This document shows positions 16,426 through 23,744 of a stretch of DNA of 34,118 nucleotides, piece after piece. Both the position numbers and the translations under genes were made by a program. Position 1 is the stretch's first letter. The number at the start of each line of letters is the position of its first letter. Below the pieces are notes generated by a model. That model made no database searches, was not told where the DNA came from, and saw only the letters and a list, made by a program, of their open reading frames with translations. This stretch comes from an uncultured Oscillospiraceae bacterium (GTDB taxonomy: Bacteria; Bacillota; Clostridia; Oscillospirales; Ruminococcaceae), in the NCBI GenBank assembly GCA_910584715.1, contig CAJUAN010000028.1:1-34118 (forward strand). Reading direction: 5' to 3'.

Positions 16426-18080
16426 GAAAGTCCGAGAAGCTAAGCGATGCAATAGGCATGGTTGACGAGGAGATCGTCGCCGAAGCCGATGAGAAAAGAA
16501 TTTCCTCATCGGATAATTCGGTTAAAAATAAACGCAGGGAAAATATTATCCGCATATCTGCCGCCGCTGCTGCCTGCGCCGCCGTGGCTGGCGGGGTACT
16601 CCTGATAGGCGGGAACGGCGGGGGAAATATTTCGGATATTATTGACGAACCCGCAGCCCACACAACAACTGTTCCAACTGCGTCAACTGTGCCGGACGAG
16701 GACGCCGACGGATATGTTATCGGAGGCCCCTCGGCGAACACAACAGTTGCTCCAACGACTCCGGACGGATATGTCGGCAGAGATACGGATATTGAAACCG
16801 AACTGCACGTGGAGACCATTGCCGAAGCGGAGTACCCCGTAATGGCGCAGTACCCCAACGAGGATGACTGCTTCGATGAAAACGGCATATGGCAGGACGA
16901 ACTTTATAAGCGATATTACGAGCCGTGGAGCGAACAGGGTATTGAACGCAGGGAAGCGGGAAAGATCATCATGGACAAGCAGACGGGCTTTGTCATGTCA
17001 ATGTCAACGGAGCTGCTGAGCGGCTCGGACGGGGAGAACCGCGTGTACTCCCCCGGAAGCACCTATATGGCTCTTGCCATGCTTGCGGAGACCGCCGGCG
17101 GGGACAGCCGTTACCAGATACTTGATCTGCTTGAAGCGGACAGCATAGAGTCCCTCCGCGAACAAGCCGAAAATATGTGGAAAGCCAATTACCGCAACGA
17201 CGGAGCTACCACTTCCATACTTGCAAATTCTCTGTGGCTCAACGAGGGCGTGACCTTTAATGTCGGGACGCTCCAAAGGCTTGCGGGCAGCTACCGGGCT
17301 TCCTCCTACCGCGGGGATATGTCCTCGGAGGTTATGAACGCTGCCCTAAGAGACTGGCTCAACAAGCAAACGGGCGGGCTTCTGGGGGATTCGGTGAAAA
17401 ACGTCACGCTTGATCCCGAAACGGTGATGTCACTTTGCTCTACGGTTTATTTCCGCGCGAAGTGGGATACTGTATTTCTGCCGTCGAACAACGATACCAA
17501 AACGTTTCACGGCTCCAAGGGCGACATTGAGACCGAATTTATGAACAGCACCAACGAATACGGCCCTTACTACTGGGGTGAGGACTACGGCGCGGTAAGC
17601 CTCGCGTTTGCCGACGGCGGCTCAATGTGGCTGATACTTCCCGACGAGGACAAGACGATCGACGACGTTCTTGCGTCGGAGGAATATCTTGACATGGTCA
17701 ATACTGGCTACGGCTGGGAAAAATCCAAATCCATAATCGTGCATTATTCCGTGCCTAAGTTTGACGTGGCTTCGGAGCTTAATCTTGCGGACAGCTTAAT
17801 GCGGCTGGGCGTGACGGATATTTTCGATTCTACTGCTGCGGATTTTACGCCGCTTTCCGAGGACAGCGACGGTCTTTTCGTGGGAGGGGCAAAGCACGCC
17901 GCCCGCGTCCAAATAGACGAGGAGGGCTGCACCGCCGCCGCGTTCACCCAAATGGCGGTATGCGGAGACGCATTGCCTCCCGAGGACGAAATTTACTTCA
18001 CGCTTGACAGACCGTTTCTGTTTGTGATAATGAGCGACACAAAGCAGCCGCTGTTTATCGGTACGGTATATGAGCCTTAA
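16422..18080 (+). CDS. Membrane-anchored serpin in anti-sigma position
   Basis: A 552-aa serpin (serine protease inhibitor) tethered to the membrane. Residues 1-41 are a charged cytoplasmic tail beginning MRKSEKLSDAIGMVDEEIV; about 42-63 is one TM helix; about 65-175 is a Thr/Pro-rich stalk in which DGYV recurs; about 180-552 is a full serpin core outside. The core has the serpin signature LDRPFLFVIM and an inhibitory-type hinge E500-E501-G502-C503-T-A-A-A. Aligning the reactive loop with alpha-1-antitrypsin puts the cleaved bond at Asp516-Ala517, before LPP. The ATG overlaps the sigma stop. The tail has no recognisable anti-sigma fold (no zinc motif), so sigma binding is inferred from position. 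Without that link, it is simply a surface protease inhibitor. Confidence 0.9.
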   Translation: MRKSEKLSDAIGMVDEEIVAEADEKRISSSDNSVKNKRRENIIRISAAAAACAAVAGGVLLIGGNGGGNISDIIDEPAAHTTTVPTASTVPDEDADGYVIGGPSANTTVAPTTPDGYVGRDTDIETELHVETIAEAEYPVMAQYPNEDDCFDENGIWQDELYKRYYEPWSEQGIERREAGKIIMDKQTGFVMSMSTELLSGSDGENRVYSPGSTYMALAMLAETAGGDSRYQILDLLEADSIESLREQAENMWKANYRNDGATTSILANSLWLNEGVTFNVGTLQRLAGSYRASSYRGDMSSEVMNAALRDWLNKQTGGLLGDSVKNVTLDPETVMSLCSTVYFRAKWDTVFLPSNNDTKTFHGSKGDIETEFMNSTNEYGPYYWGEDYGAVSLAFADGGSMWLILPDEDKTIDDVLASEEYLDMVNTGYGWEKSKSIIVHYSVPKFDVASELNLADSLMRLGVTDIFDSTAADFTPLSEDSDGLFVGGAKHAARVQIDEEGCTAAAFTQMAVCGDALPPEDEIYFTLDRPFLFVIMSDTKQPLFIGTVYEP

Positions 18081-18087
18081 ACGACGC

Positions 18088-18126
18088 AAAACCGTCCCCG
18101 TACTTTATAAGTTCGGGGACGGTTTT
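18088..18126. terminator. Bidirectional terminator, serpin / GH26
   Basis: A perfect 13-bp stem (18088-18100 with 18114-18126) with A-run on the left and T-run on the right, serving the converging serpin and GH26 genes. Confidence 0.9.
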
Positions 18127-18128
18127 TA

Positions 18129-19211
18129 TTATTCATACAAATCGTCGGGCAGCTCATCGAGGGTTATAACGTATTTGTCGTTGTAGATCTCCTTGAGTAC
18201 CTTTTTATCGTTGTGGTCGGTGATGTGTTCGGTGTGCCAGGTCATGAACCATACCCAGTCGGCTTTTCCGTCGGAAAGCTGCTTCACTGTGGGGATACGT
18301 CCGCACTCGTGGAAGCATATGGGCATTTTGTCGCCCGCAACGTCCTGAACCTTTGTGTAGAGGTTTGCGTTGGCTCCGTCGTTGTAGGAATCCGCGCCGG
18401 CGATGTCAACGTACTCGTCGCCCGGGTACCACTTGTCGTAGCCTCTGCCGTTGCCCGAATAGCCCAGTACCCAGATAAGGTTGTCAAGCTCCCAGTGGTT
18501 GGTGTAGCGGTCGTACATGATCCGCCAGAGCTTTACAAAGTTGTCCGCGCCGCCTTTTCCCCACCAGAACCAGCCGCCGTCGAACTCGTGGAAGGGTCTC
18601 CACAGCACGGGGATATCCTTGTCCTTCAGTTCCTTTAAGGCTTCGGCTGCCTTGTCCATGCCCGCGATAAGAGCCTTGTACTCGGAAGTACCCTCGGTGA
18701 GAGCCTTGTCCCAGTCTTTTATCTCGGTTTTCATGCACTCGTCCCAGCTGTGGCTGAAATCAGAGCCGCAGTGCCAGCAGATAGTAACAATACCGCCTTT
18801 TTTGTACCATTCCTCGGCGCGCTTGTTCACGCCATCAAAGTCGTCGTTCATGTAGTCGAGACCTCTTATAGCAGGGTATTTGCCAGTATTGTTATAAATG
18901 TAGTCAAATTCATATTGATCGCTGCTCATCCATGTGGACTCCTGCTGTCCCGAAATAATGCCCTTTCGGTAGGTGTCGCAAATGTAATCAAACAGAGCCT
19001 GAGCCTCCTTGGTGGCGTCGGGATTGGAAAGCTTTGGCTTTGTCTCTTTTTTGGCGGCTTCCGAGCCTGTTTTGGAAACGCCCTCCGACGTCAGCGCGGA
19101 GACCGTCATCTCCGCTGAACCTGTTCCCGCGCCGCTTCCGCAGGATACTGCCGAGAATGCAACGGCTATAACCGCCGCTGCCGCAAATAATTTTTTTACT
19201 TTGGTAACCAT
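18129..19211 (-). CDS. GH26 beta-mannanase lipoprotein
   Basis: A 360-aa secreted endo-beta-1,4-mannanase type enzyme of family GH26. Residues 1-23 are a lipoprotein signal with Cys24 in AVSC; a short linker runs to about 60; the TIM barrel follows. Landmarks: GIISGQQEST, WHCGSDFSHSWDECM, acid/base Glu209 in WRPFHEFDGGWFWW, and nucleophile Glu302 in CFHECGR. No CBM or dockerin. The ATG at 19211 has GGAGAG about 10 nt upstream, inside the 3' arm of a hairpin. It is the last gene of an operon with an esterase and a chemoreceptor. Substrate is mannan or a mixed mannan by family; some GH26 members act on other beta-glycans. Confidence 0.92.
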   Translation of the reverse strand: MVTKVKKLFAAAAVIAVAFSAVSCGSGAGTGSAEMTVSALTSEGVSKTGSEAAKKETKPKLSNPDATKEAQALFDYICDTYRKGIISGQQESTWMSSDQYEFDYIYNNTGKYPAIRGLDYMNDDFDGVNKRAEEWYKKGGIVTICWHCGSDFSHSWDECMKTEIKDWDKALTEGTSEYKALIAGMDKAAEALKELKDKDIPVLWRPFHEFDGGWFWWGKGGADNFVKLWRIMYDRYTNHWELDNLIWVLGYSGNGRGYDKWYPGDEYVDIAGADSYNDGANANLYTKVQDVAGDKMPICFHECGRIPTVKQLSDGKADWVWFMTWHTEHITDHNDKKVLKEIYNDKYVITLDELPDDLYE

Positions 19212-19221
19212 AACTTTATGC

Positions 19222-19249
19222 TCTCCGCGCCTATTAAGCTACGCGGAGA
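19222..19249 (-). other. Hairpin covering the GH26 ribosome site
   Basis: TCTCCGCG (19222-19229) and CGCGGAGA (19242-19249) form an 8-bp stem. On the mRNA the GGAGA of the GH26 Shine-Dalgarno lies in the downstream arm. No U-tract follows. It could lower mannanase translation relative to the esterase, or mark mRNA processing. Confidence 0.5.
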
Positions 19250-19280
19250 CATACTCCTTTCATAAATTTGCGTCCGGACG

Positions 19281-20063
19281 TTATTCACCGCCGAACATAG
19301 CCTCCGAAAATTTTATCGCGTACTCGTTCCAGAACTCCATGTCGTGTCCGCCCGCGCTTTCGATATAGGTGTGGTCTATACCGTTTTCGTTCAGGAAGCC
19401 GTGGAACTGCCTGTTGTTTTCCAGCAGGAAGTCCTCCGTGCCGCAGGATATGAATATCTCGGGAATTTTTTTGCCCTGATCCTTTAACCTTTTAACGAGA
19501 ACCTCCGGGTTGTTGTCGCTCTCCAGCACCTTGTCAAGGTCGCCGAAGCACTCGCGGTAGTATTCGTAATTCGCAAGTCCGTCCTGTCCTCCCGGCTTCA
19601 TTCCCGCGATCCCGTGAACGATAAGCGCGGAGGAAAGAGCCGCCGTCTTTCCAAAAACGTCGGGATATCTGAACGCCGTGTGCAGCGCTCCGAAGCCGCC
19701 CATTGAGAGTCCCATGATACAGGTCTCCTCAGCGGACATGGCAAGCCCGAAGGTCTTGCGTACATAGCCCACAAGCTCCTCGCCGAGAAAAGTGCAGTAA
19801 TTGTGACCGGTGGAAATGCCGTCCAGCCAGAAAGCGTTTTCGCCGGTAGGCATAACTATTGCGAAATTATATTTGTCCGCAATATACTCCGGCACCCAGT
19901 TTCCCGCGTCCCCCGTGTAGCCGTGGAGCAGGAAAAGAGTTTTTATCTTACCCTTTTTTTCCTCATGGGGAATGTCCTCCCTGATATCGTTGGGAATGAA
20001 CATTTCAAAGGTCGTGCGCCGTCTGAGGGAATTTGCGAAAAGTCTTACCGTAAAATATGCCAT
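19281..20063 (-). CDS. Alpha/beta-hydrolase esterase, CE1/EstA type
   Basis: A 260-aa carboxylesterase of the esterase D / tributyrin esterase / acetyl-xylan esterase group. The catalytic triad is visible: Ser120 in GLSMGGFG, Asp211 in CGTEDFLLENN, His240 in SAGGHDMEFW; the oxyanion region is LFLLHGYTGDAGNW. No signal peptide, so it acts in the cytoplasm, probably on acetylated or acylated oligosaccharides after uptake. It follows the chemoreceptor gene by 34 nt with AAAGGAGG and precedes the mannanase. In this context deacetylation of mannan or xylan oligomers is a reasonable inference; the natural substrate is not evident. Confidence 0.88.
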   Translation of the reverse strand: MAYFTVRLFANSLRRRTTFEMFIPNDIREDIPHEEKKGKIKTLFLLHGYTGDAGNWVPEYIADKYNFAIVMPTGENAFWLDGISTGHNYCTFLGEELVGYVRKTFGLAMSAEETCIMGLSMGGFGALHTAFRYPDVFGKTAALSSALIVHGIAGMKPGGQDGLANYEYYRECFGDLDKVLESDNNPEVLVKRLKDQGKKIPEIFISCGTEDFLLENNRQFHGFLNENGIDHTYIESAGGHDMEFWNEYAIKFSEAMFGGE

Positions 20064-20097
20064 TACCGTAATCCTCCTTTTCCAAAGTCAGTTAATT

Positions 20098-21624
20098 CTA
20101 TGTTTCCAGCAGACCGTCGATACGCTCTGCCATTTCGTTGATAGCCTTGATCTGCTCGGACATTTTAACGATGTCCGCCGCGTTGCTTTCAGCCATATTC
20201 GAGATCGCTGTAAAGCCCGCGTTTTCATTGTTAATGGAATCGGCGATATCCTCGCTTATATCCGCTGTGCGTCCTATAACCTCCGCCTGTCTGACGTGCA
20301 GCTCGTTCATTTCGTCCATATCGCTCACAGCCTGCCTCAGCAGACCGTTCATTGCCACCAGATTTTCAAAAACATCGGAAAAATATTCGCCCTGGCGGTC
20401 AAGCTTTATGTAGTTTTCCTCGACACGTTCCAGCATCTGGGAGACGTTTGCCCTGACCTGATCAACAATATCCTGGATATTTTCCAGGGAGGACTGGGTG
20501 CTGGTCGCAAGGTTTCCGACCTCGCCCGCAACTACGGCAAAGCCTTTTCCCGCTTCGCCCGCGTGAGCAGCCTCGACCGCCGCGTTGATAGACAGGATAT
20601 TCGTTCTGAACGCGACGTCGTTTATCAGGTTCAGCGTGGTGTCTATGCCCTTTATAGCGGTCTGGAGCCCGCCCGCAGCCTCGTGAGTCAGCCTCATGGA
20701 TTCCGCGATCTCGTCGTTTGCTTTTTTAAGCTCGCGCATGGATATTTCGTTTTCCCCCGACTTGTCAAGAAGCTCGCGGGAGGTCTGCGCCGCCTTTTCC
20801 ACGCTTTCGTTCAGACTTGCTTCGCAGTCCCTCAGCTCGTTCAGCTTGGAAATGCTCTCGCTTGCTTTTCCGCTGAGAATATTGCTGCCCGCGAGAAGCT
20901 CCTCGCCTGTAGAGGCAAGCTCCTTAGCGAGATTGCTTTCGCTTTCGGATATTTGCGTAAGAGCTTCTCCGGATTCAAGCAGATTTCTCGAAACGGATTT
21001 CGCCGCCATAAGAATATTTTCCACTCTGGCGCTGTCGTCCTTTTTAATGTTGACGAGATAACGGTTCACAAAGAAAACGAGAAGCACTACTCCGAAAACG
21101 GACAAAACAACGCCTATTATGCGAAGCAGCGTATCCGGCGCGAAAAGTTCGTCCTTTACCGGAAGCGCCGACGGCTTCACTATAAACAGTACAGCCAGCG
21201 AAGCAAGTATTTCACCCGCACATATGCATATGAACTTAAAGTCAAGCAGGAAAGACATTATGATCACAAAATAGAACGCATACGCCCAGAAGTCCCTTGA
21301 CGGGATAAGATAGGCGATAAAATTAAACTGTACTACAAGCAGAACGTTCAGAAATATCTTGCCAGCCGTAAGCATTCTCGGTTTCAGGTACTTTCCGCCG
21401 TCAAGGTTTTCCGTATACGCTGTTTTGATAAGTATAAAGCCCACTATCAGATAGACGAGACAGGTGGCAAGAAAGATGCCAAGTCCCGTATAGGGAACGT
21501 CGGGATACAGTCCGAAAATTTTCATCAAAAGGAACGTTGCGCCCGCAATGGTAGTGCTTCCTGTGGTAAGAATAATTACGAGCGTGTATGTTTTGTTTAT
21601 ATAGTTTCGTATAACGTTGTTCAC
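20098..21624 (-). CDS. Methyl-accepting chemotaxis protein with 6-TM sensor
   Basis: A 508-aa chemoreceptor. The N-terminal ~205 residues form about six hydrophobic helices with hardly any external loop, rather than the usual periplasmic-type sensor between two TMs. The cytoplasmic part is a long coiled coil ending in the conserved hairpin tip (NILSINAAVEAAHAGEAGKG, FAVVAGEVGNLA) that binds CheA/CheW. Start choice: an ATG at 21642 has no ribosome site, whereas GTG at 21624 follows AAAGGA by 9 nt, so GTG is preferred. It is the first gene of an operon with an esterase and a mannanase. The ligand is unknown; a membrane-embedded or redox/energy signal is possible for multi-TM sensors. Confidence 0.92.
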   Translation of the reverse strand: MNNVIRNYINKTYTLVIILTTGSTTIAGATFLLMKIFGLYPDVPYTGLGIFLATCLVYLIVGFILIKTAYTENLDGGKYLKPRMLTAGKIFLNVLLVVQFNFIAYLIPSRDFWAYAFYFVIIMSFLLDFKFICICAGEILASLAVLFIVKPSALPVKDELFAPDTLLRIIGVVLSVFGVVLLVFFVNRYLVNIKKDDSARVENILMAAKSVSRNLLESGEALTQISESESNLAKELASTGEELLAGSNILSGKASESISKLNELRDCEASLNESVEKAAQTSRELLDKSGENEISMRELKKANDEIAESMRLTHEAAGGLQTAIKGIDTTLNLINDVAFRTNILSINAAVEAAHAGEAGKGFAVVAGEVGNLATSTQSSLENIQDIVDQVRANVSQMLERVEENYIKLDRQGEYFSDVFENLVAMNGLLRQAVSDMDEMNELHVRQAEVIGRTADISEDIADSINNENAGFTAISNMAESNAADIVKMSEQIKAINEMAERIDGLLET

Positions 21625-21689
21625 AGCAGTCAGTCCTTTCATAACGGAAATAACAAAAATAATCGTACATTTCCCTTAAATTTTATATT

Positions 21690-21718
21690 ATTTTACCATA
21701 CTTTTTGGTTTCAGTCAA
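21690..21718 (-). promoter_or_regulatory. Sigma-A promoter of the MCP-esterase-GH26 operon
   Basis: Minus strand: TTGACT (21713-21718), 17-nt spacer, TAAAAT (21690-21695). The leader is about 60 nt. Confidence 0.7.
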
Positions 21719-21832
21719 TTGGTTTACTGTGATTCGGCGCATTCTACAAAATACTTTTTATTTATTGTATATTTCAGCAATTGACAGCATTTTTAATCCT
21801 GACGGCATGTATGATAAAATATTAAAAAGGTA

Positions 21833-21861
21833 TTGCAAAACCGGGAAAAAAGGTGTATACT
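21833..21861 (+). promoter_or_regulatory. Sigma-A promoter of the thi operon
   Basis: TTGCAA (21833-21838), 17-nt spacer, TATACT (21856-21861), starting transcription just before the TPP riboswitch. Confidence 0.65.
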
Positions 21862-21881
21862 ATGGTAAGACAATTAAATAT

Positions 21882-22014
21882 GCGGGAGCTTGCGGGTCTG
21901 ATTTAAGTAAGACCGTACAGGCTGAGAGGAAGGTGAGACCTTCGACCGCAAACCGCTCCGTCCTGTTTTCAACGGCAAGCGGCGACCTGATTTGGATAAT
22001 GCCAACGCAGGGAC
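21882..22014 (+). ncRNA. TPP riboswitch (THI element)
   Basis: Conserved blocks are CGGGAGC (P2 side), GGCTGAGAG after a P3 hairpin (GGTCT/AGACC), P3a GAAGGT/ACCTTC, and ACCTGATTTGGATAATGCC (21985-22003) followed by ACGCAGGGA. These match the thiamine pyrophosphate aptamer. About 30-40 extra nt between the P3a hairpin and the ACCTGAT block form an additional stem (CCGCT/AGCGG). An intrinsic terminator follows, so thi genes should be off when TPP is abundant. Confidence 0.95.
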
Positions 22015-22032
22015 TTTTAAAGGCTTTCAGAG

Positions 22033-22085
22033 CTGTCCGCTGCGTATGGGTACGCAGACAGGGCGGCTTATTTTTTGTCTTATTT
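22033..22085 (+). terminator. Riboswitch-controlled terminator
   Basis: CTGCGTA/TACGCAG hairpin with flanking CTG/CAG pairs, then GGGCGGCTTA and a T-rich run (TTTTTTGTCTTATTTTTATT). The position right after the aptamer marks it as the expression platform. Confidence 0.75.
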
Positions 22086-22089
22086 TTAT

Positions 22090-22377
22090 TCTTTTGAAAG
22101 GAAGTGAAGAACGGTATCTTCAACATAGTTGGAGTCCCGACAAGGTCGGGCGGACGGGAGGGGAGCGCCTTTCGTACCGATATATCCCGTTTCGGCGCGG
22201 ATAATAACAGCGATGGGAAGCCGTGTTCCGGCGTGAGAGGGAGCCATTGAGCTCCGACCGACCAGCACCTGCGGGAAGTTATTTCGCGGCGGGAGATTTC
22301 CGCAGCGGTTATTTCCGCAGATTTCAGGGAGCGGCGCTGTTATACCGTTCTCAATTTATTTCAAAGGAGTTATTCTC
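22090..22377 (+). other. Long structured leader before thiW, unassigned
   Basis: About 290 nt with no credible ORF lie between the riboswitch terminator and thiW. Stems include CCCGAC/GTCGGG (near 22136-22150), GCGCC/GGCGC, GCCG/CGGC, GGAGC/GCTCC, and a distant GGTCGG/CCGACC that competes with the first. Near the gene, CTGCGGGAA (22269-22277) can pair with either of two TTTCCGCAG-like copies (22297-22305, 22312-22320). It matches no riboswitch class I can recognise from consensus. AAAGGAG precedes the thiW ATG. Confidence 0.5.
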
Positions 22378-22893
22378 ATGAAAACAATTCAAACCGTAAA
22401 AACGAAAAAATTATGTATCGCCTGCATTCTCTGCGCCGCCGCCGTGGCGGGGAGTATGTTTTCCTTTCCCGTTTTCGGAAGCAGGTGCGCTCCGGTGCAG
22501 CACATGGTGAACGTGCTCTGCGCGGTGATACTCGGACCCTGGTACGGTGTGGGAGTTGCTTTTACCGCAAGCCTTATCCGCAATATTTTCGGTCTGGGCA
22601 GCCTTATGGCTTTTCCCGGAAGTATGTTCGGCGCGCTTTTGTGCGGTATCATGTACCACAAAACAAAAAATCTTCCCCTTACCCTGCTTGCCGAGGTTTT
22701 CGGCACGGCGGTTTTGGGAGGACTCTGCGCGTATCCCGTCGCGGTATTTCTTATGGGAAAAAGCGCGGGAGAGATAGCTTTCTACGCCTATATAGCTCCG
22801 TTTCTGGTATCTACTGCGGGAGGCTCGGTTCTGTCCGGAATACTGCTGGCTGCGATAGGAAAAACAGGCGCAATAAAACGTCTTGCGGACTGA
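22378..22893 (+). CDS. thiW: ThiW, ECF-transporter substrate-binding membrane protein
   Basis: A 171-aa membrane protein of the ThiW family, the S-component of an energy-coupling-factor importer predicted to bring in the thiazole precursor of thiamine. It has about five hydrophobic helices with family-typical stretches HMVNVLCAVILGPWYG, NIFGLGSLMAFPGSMFGA and the C-terminal SVLSGILL region. The shared EcfA/EcfA'/EcfT energising module is not in this window. It is the first gene after the TPP riboswitch and directly precedes thiM, the usual thiazole-salvage pairing. Start ATG behind AAAGGAG. Confidence 0.9.
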   Translation: MKTIQTVKTKKLCIACILCAAAVAGSMFSFPVFGSRCAPVQHMVNVLCAVILGPWYGVGVAFTASLIRNIFGLGSLMAFPGSMFGALLCGIMYHKTKNLPLTLLAEVFGTAVLGGLCAYPVAVFLMGKSAGEIAFYAYIAPFLVSTAGGSVLSGILLAAIGKTGAIKRLAD

Positions 22894-22909
22894 AAGGAGG
22901 ACTTTTGAA

Positions 22910-23731
22910 ATGTTTAAGGAAATGCTTGAAAATGTCAGGAAACGCCGTCCCCTGGTGCACAATATAACCAATTATGTCACGGTAAACGACTGCGCAAACA
23001 TAGTGCTTGCCTGCGGAGGTTCTCCCATAATGTCCGACGACATAGACGAGGTGGAGGAGATAACCGCGCTGTGCGGGGCTCTCAATATCAACATAGGCAC
23101 GCTTAACAGCCGCACAATTCCCTCAATGCTTGCGGCAGGGGAAAAAGCCAATGAGCTTAAACGCCCCGTCGTCCTCGACCCTGTGGGCGCGGGGGCTTCA
23201 AGGCTGAGGACGGATACCGCTTTAAAGCTTCTGGAGGAGGTGCGCTTCTCGGTCATACGGGGAAATATTTCGGAGATAAAAACCCTCGCGGCGGGAAGCG
23301 GTACGACAAAGGGTGTTGACGCGGATTCAGCCGACGTTGTTACCAAGGAAAGCTTAGAGCAGGTCTGCGGATTTGTGAAAGGCTTTGCCGCCCAAACGGG
23401 CGCGGTCATAGCCGTTACCGGCGCGATAGATATTATAGCCGACAACAATAAAGCGTACTGCGTTTACAACGGACACCCCATGATGGGCAGCGTTACGGGC
23501 ACGGGTTGTCAGCTTTCGGCAATGACCGCCGCCTATGCCGCGGCAAACCCGGAAAGCGTCCTTGAAGCCGCTGCCGCCGCGGTGTGCGCAATGGGAATAT
23601 GCGGAGAAACGGCCTATGAACGGCTTTCCCCGCGGGACGGCAATTCGTCCTACAGGAACTATATAATAGACGCGGTTTACAGGCTTGACGGAGATACCCT
23701 GGAAAGCCGCGCCCGGTACAGAATAATATGA
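22910..23731 (+). CDS. thiM: Hydroxyethylthiazole kinase ThiM
   Basis: A 273-aa ribokinase-like enzyme phosphorylating 4-methyl-5-(2-hydroxyethyl)thiazole with ATP. Motifs: PLVHNITNYVTVNDCAN, GGSPIMSDD, LDPVGAGASRLR, SVIRGNISEIKTLAG-type block (here LAAGS) and TGTGCQLSAM with the anion hole and catalytic Cys typical of ThiM. The ATG at 22910 has AAAGGAGG with 9-nt spacing; an upstream TTG frame start overlaps thiW and is rejected. Its substrate would be supplied by ThiW import, and its product goes to ThiE. Confidence 0.95.
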   Translation: MFKEMLENVRKRRPLVHNITNYVTVNDCANIVLACGGSPIMSDDIDEVEEITALCGALNINIGTLNSRTIPSMLAAGEKANELKRPVVLDPVGAGASRLRTDTALKLLEEVRFSVIRGNISEIKTLAAGSGTTKGVDADSADVVTKESLEQVCGFVKGFAAQTGAVIAVTGAIDIIADNNKAYCVYNGHPMMGSVTGTGCQLSAMTAAYAAANPESVLEAAAAAVCAMGICGETAYERLSPRDGNSSYRNYIIDAVYRLDGDTLESRARYRII

Positions 23732-23744
23732 AAGGAACGATTTT

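Noticed and set aside
19223..19255. Short leader peptide before the GH26 gene on the minus strand
   Set aside because: Its ATG lies only one base after AAAGGAG, too close for initiation, and the peptide has no features.
21625..21642. ATG at 21642 as start of the chemoreceptor
   Set aside because: No ribosome site lies upstream, whereas AAAGGA precedes GTG at 21624 by 9 nt.
22090..22377. Cobalamin riboswitch, T-box, SRP or RNase P RNA in the thiW leader
   Set aside because: The conserved core sequences of these RNAs are missing.
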